Shown piece by piece: positions 18,893-27,999 of a DNA stretch of 30,409 bases. Source of the stretch: Haplomitrium mnioides. Its lineage: Eukaryota; Marchantiophyta; Haplomitriopsida; Calobryales. The position numbers were made by a program, and so were the translations under genes. The stretch lies in contig JBNGIS010016056.1 in NCBI GenBank assembly GCA_049999725.1, positions 1-30,409 on the forward strand. The letters run 5' to 3'. Each line of letters begins with the position of its first letter. Position 1 is the stretch's first letter. The notes beneath the pieces are model-generated. The model did not search any database. It had not been told where the DNA came from and saw nothing but the letters and a program-made list of their open reading frames with translations.

Positions 18893-19625
18893 ATGGAGAA
18901 TCAAGAAGTGAGGATTCAAGCTATGCAACAACAAATTAAACATGCTTCTTGTCTTTTAGAAATTCAAATGCACATGAGAAAAATAGCACATTTTCAAGAA
19001 GAAGAAAGTCATGTGTGATTTTTCAAACCAAAAGTATATAATGGGAAGATGGTTTTTGACGCATTTGAGAATTTTTTGTTTGATTGTAAGCAATATTTTG
19101 AGGCTACAAACATCAAAGAAGATGGTCAAAGAATTTTATTTGCTGCAAGTCAATTGGAAAGAGTGGCAAAAACTTGGTGGAGATATCAAATTGAGCAAGC
19201 TCAACATGGATTTGTTACTCCAATTGCTTCTTGGCTCATAAGAGTTTAAAGAAGTGGTGAATTGAAGATTTAGGGTTCTGAATACTCCAAAAATGGTCAT
19301 GGATTGAATGCCAAAATTGAAGCAACTTTGTATGATGAAGAGCTATGTCACGTAATTTTAGAATATCATTATGCAAATTTCTAATATGGGTGAGAGAGAA
19401 GCTTTAGATTCGTTTGTTCAAGGATTGAAGCCTCGCACTACAACAGAAGTGAAAATGAGAGAGCCTTCTCAACTAGAAGAAACAATGCATATGGTTGAAC
19501 GATACAACTCACTACTATCAACTACCGAAGCTAAGTCACGTCCACAAAAAGTTTTGCCAAATGTTTGTGTGCCACCAAATGAGGTTGTATCTATGGAGAT
19601 TGATGCAGCATTTTGTTTCATCTAG
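18893..19625 (+). pseudogene. Gypsy gag remnant
   Basis: Starting at ATG 18893, the frame reads MENQEVRIQAM, meets a TGA at 19016, and continues in the same frame through FKPKVYNGK, FDAFENFLFDCKQYFEATN and VAKTWWRYQIEQ to a TAA at 19247. These match the retrotransposon Gag core (PKVFNGK, FL...QYFEA, A..WWR). After a damaged stretch, 19371-19619 resumes with REALDSFVQGLKPRTTTEV and LEETMHMVERYNSL, the usual end of the Gag domain. The CCHC zinc knuckle normally found before protease is absent: the Met-Glu-Ile-Asp end of Gag runs straight into protease sequence. Gag forms the particle that packages the RNA; this copy cannot. Confidence 0.9.
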
Positions 19626-19925
19626 ATGGTATGGTTGATGAATATTCCTGTAGAATGTTGGTAGACTATGGAAGCTCTAAAAATTTCATGTCATTACGTT
19701 TTGCAAAAAAAATCAAAGCTAAAACTTTGCATATCAAGGGAAGTTTTGTGACTATAGCTGACGGTCACAAAAGGTGTTCCACTTGTACAAGCCATTTCTT
19801 CTAAAGATTGGCAAAGAGTATGAGGAATCTATGGATTTTTTTATTGCACATGTATAGTATGATATTATTTTGGGCTTGCCTTGGTTTGAAGATCGATTCG
19901 TTGAGGTTGATTGGGAAAAATGACA
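19613..19925 (+). pseudogene. Gypsy protease remnant
   Basis: The ORF 19613-19804 contains CRMLVDYGSSKNFMS, equivalent to the aspartic protease active-site region L(I/V)D(S/T)G(A/S)(S/T), with Tyr in place of Ser/Thr after the Asp. The second half appears in another frame: YEESMDFFIAHV, a stop, then YDIILGLPWFEDRFVEVDW, the conserved end of gypsy proteases. At least one frameshift near 19770-19800 and a stop in place of a residue show it is inactive. It follows gag without a zinc knuckle and precedes RT. Confidence 0.88.
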
Positions 19926-20800
19926 AATTCAAGTTACTATGCAATAAAAGCAATTTTTTTAGAGTGTCCGACACTGTTGGTGAAGTGGTCCAAATCAGTT
20001 CAGCATAATGCTTTGAAGGAGAAAGAGTTGCATGTCTTTTTTGTCTCAATCAAGCCTATTGTAGATTTGAATAAGGAGGGAGGGAAGTTTGTACCGACCT
20101 CAATGATTGATGACATTTTGAAGGAGTTTTCAAATGTGTTTCCAGATGATTTGCCAAAAAGGTTACTAGATGATTGTGGAATGCTCTTTTCAATTGAGCT
20201 GATACAAAGAAGTACTCTTTATAATTTGCCTATATATTGGTTATCGCCACAAGAGTTGGAAGAGCTTCACAAGGCCTTGATGGATCTTCTTGAGAAGGAT
20301 TTCATTCAACATAGCACTTTGCCTTGGAGAGCACCAATATTCTTTGAACCAAAGAAAGATGGTGGATTTTTTTATTTTATTTTATTTTATTTTATTTTTA
20401 CAGATTGTCATAGTTTGAAAAATCAAAAGAATGCCTATAATTTACCATGTATTGATGATTTGTTGGATCAATTGAGTGGTGCGTGATTTTTTTCTAAGCT
20501 TGATCTTCAAAGTGGCTATTGGCGAATTCCTATCAAGCTAAATGATGTGCCAAATACATCTTTTTTGCATAGGGTATGGGCATTTTGAGTGGAAGGTCCT
20601 TACATTTGGTCTCACTAATGCTCTTGCCATATTCATGGATCAATGTACTGAGTTTTTGATGGGTTATTAGATAAATAAACTTTGGTATTCTTAGATGACA
20701 TTCTTATTTTTAGTAAAGCTAAAGTTGAACATCATGATTATCTGAAAGAAGTATTGCAAAGATTGCACAATTGGAAGTTTTATTGCAAGAGATCCAAGTG
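19926..20800 (+). pseudogene. Gypsy reverse transcriptase remnant
   Basis: The long frame 19911-20486 carries MIDDILKEFSNVFPDDLPK, LSPQELEELHKALMDLLEKD, PWRAPIFFEPKKDGG and YNLPCIDDLLDQLSGA, all RT landmarks. After a TGA at 20484, FFSKLDLQSGYWRIPIK follows, and near 20680 VFLDDILIFSK holds the catalytic Asp-Asp pair. Between KKDGG and DCHSLKNQK the usual RMCVDYR segment has been replaced by an ATTTT repeat. The region around 20570-20670 is frameshifted. RT would copy the element RNA into DNA; this one has at least four disabling lesions. Confidence 0.92.
20367..20400 (+). repeat. (ATTTT)n tract inside the RT frame
   Basis: About six near-perfect TTTTA units sit exactly where the RT motif RMCVDYR should begin, and the frame stays open through it. 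Either slippage expanded a T-rich decayed stretch or an AT-rich fragment was inserted. Confidence 0.9.
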
Positions 20801-21500
20801 CAAATTTTGGAAGTAAGAGATTACTTGCCTAAGGCATAAGGTGTCTGCAGATGGTATCAAAATAGAAGAAGAGAAAGTTAAGGCTATCACAAAGTGGCCA
20901 ACACCAAAGGAAGTAAAGGACATTAGAGATTTCAATGGATTGACAAGATTCTATCGATGATCCATCCATTATTATGTGCATATTGTTGCACTACTTACAA
21001 ATCTGCTAGGCAAGGAAGTCAAGTTTCAATGGAACACCAAAGAGCAAGCAACACTTCAACAGCTCAAGGATGTAGTCTCTTTTTGTCATATTCTACAACC
21101 TTATGATCTAAAGACATGTTGTATAGTTGATTTCAATGCTTCTAATTTCGCTATTAGAGTAGTTTTGTAGCAAGAGTTTGAAAATGGACTTCATCCAATT
21201 GCCTTCATATCACACCAATTAAATGCGACAGAGAGAAATTATTTTGCAAGATATCGAGAGCAATTGACAATGGTTTACACTACCAAAGTTTGGAGACACT
21301 ATCTTTTAGGAAGACATGTACTTATGTGCATAGATAACAAGTCATTGCTGCAAATGATCCATTTGGAAAATATGACAAGTCACCATCACCGATAGGAAGA
21401 TCAATTGCAACTCTTTGATATCAAGCTAGAGTACAAGCTAGAAAGGCTCCACACCATTCTTGATGCATTGTCACGAAGGCCGGATCATCGAGTGAATACA
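20800..21500 (+). pseudogene. Gypsy RT thumb and RNase H remnant
   Basis: Contains the RT connection (VSADGIKIEEEKVKAITKWP and KEVKDIRDFNGLTRFYR), then FQWNTKEQATLQQLKDVV, and RNase H pieces CCIVDFNASNFAIRVVL, LHPIAFISHQLNATERNY, VWRHYLLGRHVLMCIDNKSL and LHTILDALSRRPDH. In active elements the first RNase H acidic residue lies in DAS(D/N)FAIG; here it reads NASNFAIR, so the catalytic Asp is Asn. Stops occur at 20815, 20959, 21168 and 21394. The linkage to the RT above and the chromodomain below is uninterrupted. Confidence 0.9.
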
Positions 21501-21544
21501 ATGGAGGTGGTTAACATTAGTATATTACATTTAGATGAGGCAAC

Positions 21545-21764
21545 TAGTGGAAGTTGTCACCAAAAAACTACAAGAAGATGTTTTTTAAGTCTTGTTCAGG
21601 TACGACTGGCCATCAATTTTAATACAAGGTTTTGTGGAAAGGCTATCCACCTCATGATGCTACTTGGGAACCTTATTCAAACCTTGAGAATGCTTAAGAG
21701 GCTAATCAAATATTTGAAAGTTGCGGCAATGACGAGTACGTCATTGATTAGAAGGTGGGAATTA
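21545..21764 (+). pseudogene. Gypsy chromodomain-like end and polypurine tract
   Basis: Near 21630-21690 the frame reads VLWKGYPPHDATWEPYSNLE and then stops, matching the C-terminal part of plant chromovirus chromodomains (LVKWKGY....TWEP..NL). It begins within about 80 bases of where RNase H sequence ends, so the whole integrase catalytic domain is deleted. GAAGGTGGGAATTA at 21751-21764 abuts the 3' LTR and is the polypurine tract. Chromodomains guide integration to chromatin. The first half of the fold is missing or unreadable here. Confidence 0.85.
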
Positions 21765-22172
21765 TGTAATAGTACAAGCATGATGTTGTGCTATTTACAA
21801 AAAAAATAGAGAGGAGTGAAAAAAGTGGTAGAGGGTCACTTTTATGGTTGACTTGAGATAAGATTACTTTTCTTCAAAGTCACTTTTAGAGTTTTTAGGG
21901 TTGAAACTAGAAGTGACTTTTAAGTGAGCAATTTTACGGTTGAAAGTGGAAGTGACTTGTAAGTGAAGAAAGAGGGATGACTTCTTCTTCTCTTGTATAA
22001 ATAGAAGGGCTTCATAGTCCCACTCTTCATTCTAAAGTTCTTCTCAATTTGGTTTGGCTTTTTGGTTGCTTGGCATTGGCTAGCACTCTTGGCTTTTGTT
22101 TTCTTATTGGTTTTGAGTTGTGTAACTCTATTAGAGTTATCTTGAGGTTGGTTGTCTTTGATTTCTTTTACA
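21765..22172 (+). repeat. Gypsy 3' LTR
   Basis: 408 bp, TGTAATAGTACAAG...TTTTACA, with TATAAATA at 21996-22003. It aligns with the 5' LTR over its whole length except for about 30 extra bases near 21850-21885. Intact TG and CA ends and the following GGCTT make the boundary exact. Confidence 0.93.
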
Positions 22173-22177
22173 GGCTT
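22173..22177. repeat. Target-site duplication GGCTT, right copy
   Basis: Identical to 18482-18486. On the minus strand it is AAGCC and forms the last readable bases of the interrupted copia RNase H frame. Confidence 0.93.
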
Positions 22178-23170
22178 TGTAAATAAATCAACTTTCTTCT
22201 GGAGAGAAAGAATCCATGCTACATATATTCTGTTGCTATGTTGCTCATGTGTATAAAGTAGCCTTAGGGCAATATGTTTAATCCTATCACCCTTTATAAA
22301 ACCTTGTACAATCTCATCCACACATTGTTGATTATCTTCATAGATTATTATAAAGGTTGTCAAGACCAATTGTCCGAAATTCTTTTGAATGTGATGAATC
22401 AGATTTTGAAGCCAAAAACATTCTTGAGTGGCTTCATATAGGGCGATGGTCTCAACATGATTTGAGGATGTCGCTGTTAGTGGCTGTTTGGTGCTTTTCC
22501 ACAAAATTGTTGTCATGCTCTACAAAAATACATATCCTATTTTAGATTTAGCATCATATGGGTTAGACAAATATCCTACATTAGCAAAGTATATCATCTC
22601 ATGACTCATATCCTTCGGAAAACATAGGCCCATATCGTAGTTCACTGTAGATATTTGAAGACATGTTTTATACATTTCTAGTGTCTAATGGTCAGTTGGG
22701 AATCATGCTTTGTTAGAAGACTAACTACAAAGCTGATGTTTGGTCTAGTTTGATTGGTTAGATACAGTAAGGCACCTATCACAAATAAACATGATTTTGA
22801 TCCCAAAACCTGTTCATTTTTGCATCGTTTCTTCAACATATCTTTTGTTAGGTTAAGAGATCTCAAATCCATTGAAGTGCTCACCGGGTGTGAGTTTTGC
22901 ATATTAAACTATTGCAGTATTTCTTTTGTATACATAACTTGATTTATTAATATGTCATTAGGGAGATAATCAAACTGTATTTCTAGGCAATAGCTTGGTT
23001 CACCAATGTCTTTTATATCAAAGACTCTTTTCAATGTTGATATTGTCTTTGCAGTTAAGAAGGGAGTTCCTAGTATATTGACGTCATTCAGATATATTCC
23101 AAGTATGAAGAATTCTTTACCATCATGTTTGAGAAATAAACAAGGGGCTACATCTTAATTAATGAAGTTT
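22173..23170 (-). pseudogene. Copia RT (C-terminal half) and RNase H remnant
   Basis: From about 23151 downward one frame runs to 22678 with a single TAG. It includes PCLFLKHDGKEFFI, GIYLNDVNILGTPF, LKRVFDIKDIGEPSYCLEI, SHPVSTSMDLRSLNLTKDM and ALLYLTNQTRPNISFVVSLL. The RT catalytic YVDD is YLND here (23078-23097), so the first Asp is Asn. Between 22678 and 22516 the frame is broken. RNase H then reads KSTKQPLTATSSNHVETIAL, ECFWLQNLIHHIQ, IYEDNQQCVDEIVQGFIKG and DLFTKP, ending at the gypsy insertion. The order and motifs are those of Ty1-copia pol. Confidence 0.92.
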
Positions 23171-23599
23171 AAGATAACCATCTCAACCTTGAATCTTTTA
23201 TACTAGATTTTTCCACTTTATTTGAGGCCAAATATAAAGCATAGCACATATATTGCAAAGTTTTTTCTTTGCTTTTGTTTCCGATTTTTCTTAGATATGT
23301 TCATTTCAATGTTCTTTATTGTATATAGCTCATTTACCAAGTTTTGCCGCTTTCAATGTTGAGTAGGAGCTACACTAGGAAATCCATCAATTGTAGGTTG
23401 ATTGGGTGTGAGTAGCACACCTATTATATGTTGGATAGTAGGTCTTAGCTTATCATGGTGCCCCATCCAATGCTCAATAGGAGCCCCATTGGAACATCCA
23501 TCAGTTATAGGCTAATCAACTATGTGTAGTATATTATTAGCATGTTGGACTATAGGTTCTCCTTTCCTCATTTTTGCTGTTTGCTGAGTTCTATCCTAT

Positions 23600-24240
23600 A
23601 ATTATGAGTTATTAGTGCTAAGCTTCTCCATCAAAATATGAAACACCACTCTTTTGAGTTATTCAAAGGGTGTTTTCATATAAATCTTTTTTGTCCAAGT
23701 TGCCGTATAGGTAAGCCGTCACTACATCCATCAAATACATGACTAGCTTATTGATCAGTATGAAGGCAATCAATAGTTTCAAACCACTTCTCCTTGTGCA
23801 TTCCTTTTTTTCAAAAAGAAAAACTTATACCCTATAAAGTTTGGATATGTTCGAAAAAATATTATGAGGCCAAAAAGTTGTCTCTTTCTAAGTGAGTCTA
23901 ATTTTGAATTAATTACCTCCTCCTTTATTAGCCAATCTACTCTTTTTTGTACTTCCAGGACTCTAAGTGGGTTGGAGGTGTCATTAGTAATTTTTTGTGA
24001 TATTAGAAATGCAAATTGGTCATTTATTTTAGTATTTTCTCTGAACCATACCTTACTTGTATGCATATACAATATTGAGATTTCCTCACTATCTTCGGAA
24101 AGTATTACTTCAAGTTAACCATGAATATTTTCAGTGCTAAGTTCCAATATTGGTGTTGGATTTTGTCTCTATTTTGGACGAGTGTTCTTGGAACCTAGGG
24201 GTCTGCTTCTCTTAACTCTTGGTAGGGCATCTACTACAAT
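23600..24240 (-). pseudogene. Copia RT (N-terminal half) remnant
   Basis: The minus ORF 23779-24072 holds RVLEVQKRVDWLIKEEVINS, LDSLRKRQLFGLIIFFRTYP and GYKFFFLKKRNAQGEVV, the start of copia RT (Q.R.DW..W..A...EL.SL and VGYKWVF..K). Just upstream the linker reads RSRPLGSKNTRP, a recognisable polylinker phrase. Below 23779 the expected KARLVAQGF...YEETYSP block is absent, and the frame resumes at about 23765 with INKLVMYLMDVVTAYLYGNL, so some 30 codons have been deleted. 23180-23600 is too degraded to read. Confidence 0.9.
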
Positions 24241-24383
24241 CATTTTGGTCAGTTTTACCCTAGCACGGCATTGGCAACCTCAATGTGTGAGCATGATACA
24301 ATAGTACCATCATTGAGTGCATATTGCAAAATTTTTATTATATGTTTTAAATGCAAGATACGTTGGACCTCCTTTTGTCAAGT

Positions 24384-24606
24384 TCATGGATCATTCATGA
24401 ATGTATCTTTAATTTGCCATATCAACTGAAAATTGTTTGTTGTATCTAAACTCCTTGTAGGTCCCAAGTCCAAGTATATCTCCTTGAAGAAGTGGTAGTG
24501 TTGGAATCTTGCTTTATAAACATCCCCGATTGTTGCCTCTAGAATTGGCCTCTTCAAGCATGGAATGTTTGTCAAGCAAGAGATGTTTTTTGGAGTAATT
24601 TTGTTT
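24384..24606 (-). pseudogene. Copia integrase C-terminal remnant
   Basis: The minus ORF 24384-24575 reads PCLKRPILEATIGDVYKARF then HYHFFKEIYLDLG, and later LIWQIKD. Some plant copia integrases end in LEP.TGD(V/L)(Y/F)(K/T)ARF.DCHF.E..FP.LGG followed by E(I/L).W; the order and spacing fit. No catalytic D,D-35-E or zinc-binding residues remain upstream. Confidence 0.75.
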
Positions 24607-24995
24607 AAGTAGAAAAATGTTGTGTGGGAAAATTTACTAAATTGAAGTCAAATTAGTTTAAATGTTCTTACTCACTATGATTGATTTTATTGGATATCTC
24701 ATAAACTTTAGTTTGCATAAAAAATTTGCAATATAATTTTTTTGTTAAAAAATATTATTCAATAGATCTTTTAAGAATGGTTGGTATGCTTAGCTTCCAT
24801 GCATTTTTTCGATGGTTTTTGTAAAATATTTCATCAATGATGGTTTTGGTAGAATACTCTGCCAATTATATAATAACAATGAAAGTGGCTTCATTTTCTT
24901 CAAAAATGTTGCATCATGTTGCATAGTTGAGCAATTTTATTAATTTCAAGTTTAAGGGGAATTTAAGTATGGAAAAACAACTAATGATGAGAATG
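24607..24995 (-). other. Copia leader with internal deletion
   Basis: About 0.4 kb between the 5' LTR and the integrase end, where 2-2.5 kb of gag, protease and integrase would be expected. No frame was matched to those proteins, and no primer-binding site was recognised after the LTR (minus strand CATTCTCATCATTAG). Confidence 0.6.
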
Positions 24996-25229
24996 TGTTG
25001 TATAGCATATACACTTTTTGGCAATCACTCCAAGCTCTTTATATATTATGTATATATTCTCTCGCTTTATCCAATCCAACCTCTCTCTTTCTCTCTTTTG
25101 CACATAGAGAAGTATATATTACCATACCATGCTCGTTTCTTATAATATATAGAGACTATAACTACATTTTTATCTAATTAGAGTTAGATTATTACTAACT
25201 AGAGTTAAGCTTGCTTTCTATTTACAACA
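24996..25229 (-). repeat. Copia 5' LTR
   Basis: 234 bp with TGTTGTATAGC and CTATTTACAACA ends. It aligns with 17086-17310. The pyrimidine tract here is interrupted (CTCTCGCTTTATCCAATCC), and the segment ACTAACTAGAGTTA near 25195 is an extra short duplication relative to the partner. Confidence 0.9.
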
Positions 25230-25244
25230 CTTAGATACTTAGAG

Positions 25245-25797
25245 CTGTTCTTTATATGGACTTTGATTTTTTGAGAGCTTTGATTAGATTGCTTTTCTTA
25301 TCTAAATTAAACACTAAATTTAACTCATAGTTTACTATACAAGTATTGCTTTAATAGCATTATCCCTTCAACTTTGACAATCTGATCTTGTATTTTGATG
25401 AGCTATATCAAATTAAAACAATCAAAAATCATATAGTTTGTCATAGTTATAGAAAAAATGTATTGAAATGTTCTTTTTATTGAGTTGCATGACATAAGTA
25501 TTCAAATTGTTGTTTAGCAAAAGGCAAACATAGAGAGGTGAGCAACATCTATATTCATATGTGCAATAGAGCTTCTACTTACTAAAAATGAGTTAATATA
25601 AAGCATTTGTTATTGAAAGCCACGATGGCCATGTTGCCAATCTATCTAGGACAAATATTGCAAGTCAACAAAATTTCTTTGTATGTCAAAACCAAAGCTA
25701 AAAATCTTTGTTATGTTGGATTTAGATCTTTATTGATTGATCCCATGATTAACTATCCTTTAGCTCAACCATATATGAGCATGCAATATGTGTGTTT
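25245..25797 (-). repeat. Dispersed family R1, partial copy d
   Basis: Direct repeat of 26650-27211. Landmarks are CTTCAACTTTGACAATCTGATCTTGT (25366) versus CTCAACTTTGACAATGAGATCTTGT (26779); AAAGCATTTGTTATTGAAAGCCA (25599) versus AAAGCATTTAGCATTGAAAGCCA (27011); and GATTGATCCCATGATTAACTATCCTTTAGCTCA versus CTAATTGATCCCATGACTAGGAACCCTTTATCTTAGCT. The well-matched core is about 430 bp. The copy ends abruptly at 25797, and its left end lies close to the copia insertion site. Confidence 0.75.
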
Positions 25798-26649
25798 GCA
25801 TTATTGTCTTTTATCATAGTAAAGGTGATAAAAACACTATTTGCATATATTGTTATGGTTGGAAAATATTTGTTATAGCAATAGGAACAACAAAAGTCAA
25901 AACACAAACACAATCTAGTTGTAGAATAAGCTAACACTCTGATTTAGAGTTAAAAAAAGGGAGAATATAATTGGCTAAGTGAGATACAAGGGATGATCTA
26001 GAGAGATGACTTATGGTTCCTTTGACATTAGAGCAATACAAATAAAATTGAAATAAAAATGAAGCAAAAGAGTAAACCATAAAGCACATTGTATCTAGCT
26101 AACTCTCATATGCTATCCAAACACAACCAAATGGATTGATACAAACACAAAACAAGTCACAACTCAAAGTAATAGTCAAATTATTCATAAATATAAGACA
26201 CAACTCAAAATTTTGGAGCCAAATTACCTAAAATCCAAAATTCAGAAATTTGAAAAACTCATAAACTCAAATTTGAAAATACAAAGAACACAAAATTGAT
26301 ATGACAATTGCAGAATGCTTTAGATGCTACCAAACAAGGGAATCACACTATTATATGTTAGAAAATAACAACATCAACATAATACAAACATTGTTGCTAT
26401 ATAAAATCTTACTTTGACTTTTGCTAGAATTCCAGACATTTAAGTAGATTTTAATACAAATAGAGCTTTGAATAATAAAATGAATTTCTCTCATTTGAAT
26501 GAAGCTTGTAAAATCTAAGAAATTTTAAATTAAATCATAATACTATTTATCTTAGCTCCCCACACAATTTGTATTAAATAATGAAACCTTTACTTATGAA
26601 TCAAAACTCGATTGAAATCAAACATGAGCAATATGAGATGTCTCAGCTC
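25798..26649. other. Unassigned AT-rich spacer between two R1 copies
   Basis: Very A-rich on the plus strand, with CACAACTCAAA phrases repeated loosely. No frame of note on either strand, and no terminal motif of an LTR was found at its borders. Confidence 0.45.
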
Positions 26650-27271
26650 CTGAATATGTCTTGTTTGAAGTTTGGTACGAGTCTTCTATTATAGATCCAT
26701 CATCAACAAATTTTTAGATTAAAGGGCTGTAGGTATTTTCAACCTTACTTCTAGTTGTATACCAAAACCCTCAGATTCCTCAACTTTGACAATGAGATCT
26801 TGTGTTCCAATGAAATAAATGAAATCAAAACAATGGGAAATCATACAGTTTATCATGTATGTAAGTAGAATATATTGAAATTTTCAATGTGCTGAATTGC
26901 ATAGAGTCTCTATTCAAATTGTTCTTTGGCAAAATGCTATTAGCAGAGGAACACTACCTTTATTTACATGTGTGTGGTAGAACTTCAACATACTAAAATA
27001 AACTAGCATAAAGCATTTAGCATTGAAAGCCAACATCGACATGCCACTAATCTAACTATGATTGATATTGAAAGTTAAAAGGTTTTATTTTCCCCTACAA
27101 ACTTATGCTAGAAACCTACTTATCTTTGATTTTATAGCTTGACTAATTGATCCCATGACTAGGAACCCTTTATCTTAGCTACATATAAGCATACTACATA
27201 TATAGTATGTGCAGTGACTTAGGCTAAGGAGTTCTTCTGACTAACAAGGCTCCTTCTTCAAATTTTCTATT

Positions 27272-27478
27272 TCAAATTACTTCAAAATTTGCTATGAGCC
27301 TTTGTAGATGTAGCTTCTCTTTATAACCTAATAACATCTTTGCTCCCTTCTTTGCTACTTTATTTGCGAAGCCAAAATTCTGATCCTCCTCATCACTTGA
27401 TGAAATTCTGATTGTTGACTCACAATTCTTCTCTTCAAATGCATTCTTGCCCTCCTTTGTTAAAACCTCATCCTTCAC
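27272..27478 (-). pseudogene. R1 acidic ORF remnant
   Basis: A 68-codon minus ORF with an acidic serine-rich centre (STIRISSSDEEDQNFG) and a basic end (KVAKKGAKMLLGYKEKLHLQ). The lower half has a related reading in copy c near 16170-16110 (KFLLQRFI), so it was probably coding. Acidic Ser/Asp/Glu segments occur in Gag-like and DNA-binding proteins, but nothing specific can be said. The start codon is only the first ATG in frame. Confidence 0.35.
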
Positions 27479-27599
27479 GTCAACTAAATTGTGATCATTT
27501 TTTTTGCTACAAAATTTTGATTTTGATGTTCATCTCTTGCTTCTAGACGTTTTCTAAACCAATCTTGTGCACAAATACAATAGGTGTTCCCTATAGTAA

Positions 27600-27603
<4 letters not shown>

Positions 27604-27650
<47 letters not shown>
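27604..27650 (+). repeat. (TA)n microsatellite
   Basis: A 47-base TA run inside R1 copy e. The corresponding place in copy c (about 16470) has no such run, so it arose in this copy. Confidence 0.97.
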
Positions 27651-27654
<4 letters not shown>

Positions 27655-27683
27655 AAAAGTACCTGCTAGAATAAAAATAAATC

Positions 27684-27890
27684 CTAAAAGTAAGATGTTT
27701 TCTTAGGCTTATAGCTTCTATTTGATAGACTTGATCTTGTTTTAAACCCACTATTCGCTAAATAGCCCAATTGACGCACCATTTGACCCAAAATGATGTA
27801 AGACCTATCAAACTTTTTGATTTTTATACCGATATATTCTCTCAATGGTTGAATGCCAACAATCTCAAAGTTAGATGTTGTTTCCAACAT
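27684..27890 (-). pseudogene. R1 ORF remnant of unknown function
   Basis: A 68-codon minus ORF beginning MLETTSNFEIVGIQPLREYI and continuing through KKFDRSYIILGQMVRQLGYL and ANSGFKTRSSL. The matching stretch of copy a (4700-4600, minus) gives MIGFKSLE where this has IVGIQPLRE, supporting past coding function. No domain was recognised. Downstream the frame runs into the (TA)n tract. Confidence 0.4.
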
Positions 27891-27999
27891 GCAAGTTGGA
27901 CCATCACTTCCAAAGTTGTATTGCTTGTACTTTCCTTACATGTAGCTCTATACTACCACATTGACATCACCAAAACTTCACATATATGCTAAATAATAG

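Larger units (their letters stand above)
18487..22172 (+). mobile_element. Ty3-gypsy LTR retrotransposon, defective, nested in the copia element
   Basis: LTR pair, initiator-Met-type primer site, gag, protease, RT and RNase H remnants, a chromodomain-like end and a polypurine tract occur in canonical order on the plus strand, flanked by a perfect GGCTT duplication. Total length is 3686 bp. The integrase is missing entirely: the RNase H end (DALSRRPDH near 21460) is followed about 150 bases later by the chromodomain end. Domain order and the chromodomain vestige fit the plant chromovirus branch of Ty3-gypsy. Multiple stops and frameshifts make it non-autonomous. LTR divergence by eye is about 12 percent, so the insertion is old. 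Confidence 0.93.
17086..25229 (-). mobile_element. Ty1-copia LTR retrotransposon, defective, split by a gypsy insertion
   Basis: Direct LTRs at 17086-17310 and 24996-25229 share TGTTGTAT...ACAACA ends and long identical blocks (TTTTGGCAATCACTCCAAGCTCTT, AGTATATATTACCAT, GCTTGCTTTCTATTT). Flanks are TTTAG (17081-17085) and CTTAG (25230-25234), a target duplication with one change. Coding remnants on the minus strand, in order, are an integrase-RT linker, RT, RNase H, and an RNase H tail beyond the nested gypsy element. Without the gypsy and one copy of its target duplication the element is about 4.45 kb. Gag, protease and the integrase core are missing: only about 0.4 kb separates the 5' LTR from the integrase tail. 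The order of pol domains (integrase before RT) identifies Ty1-copia. Confidence 0.92.

Noticed and set aside
18608-18943. Minus-strand ORF of 111 codons
   Set aside because: Antisense shadow of the gypsy 5' LTR; the same peptide tail arises in the 3' LTR.
24976-24995. Copia primer-binding site next to the 5' LTR
   Set aside because: The minus strand reads CATTCTCATCATTAG, which does not resemble the initiator-Met site or another primer site I know.
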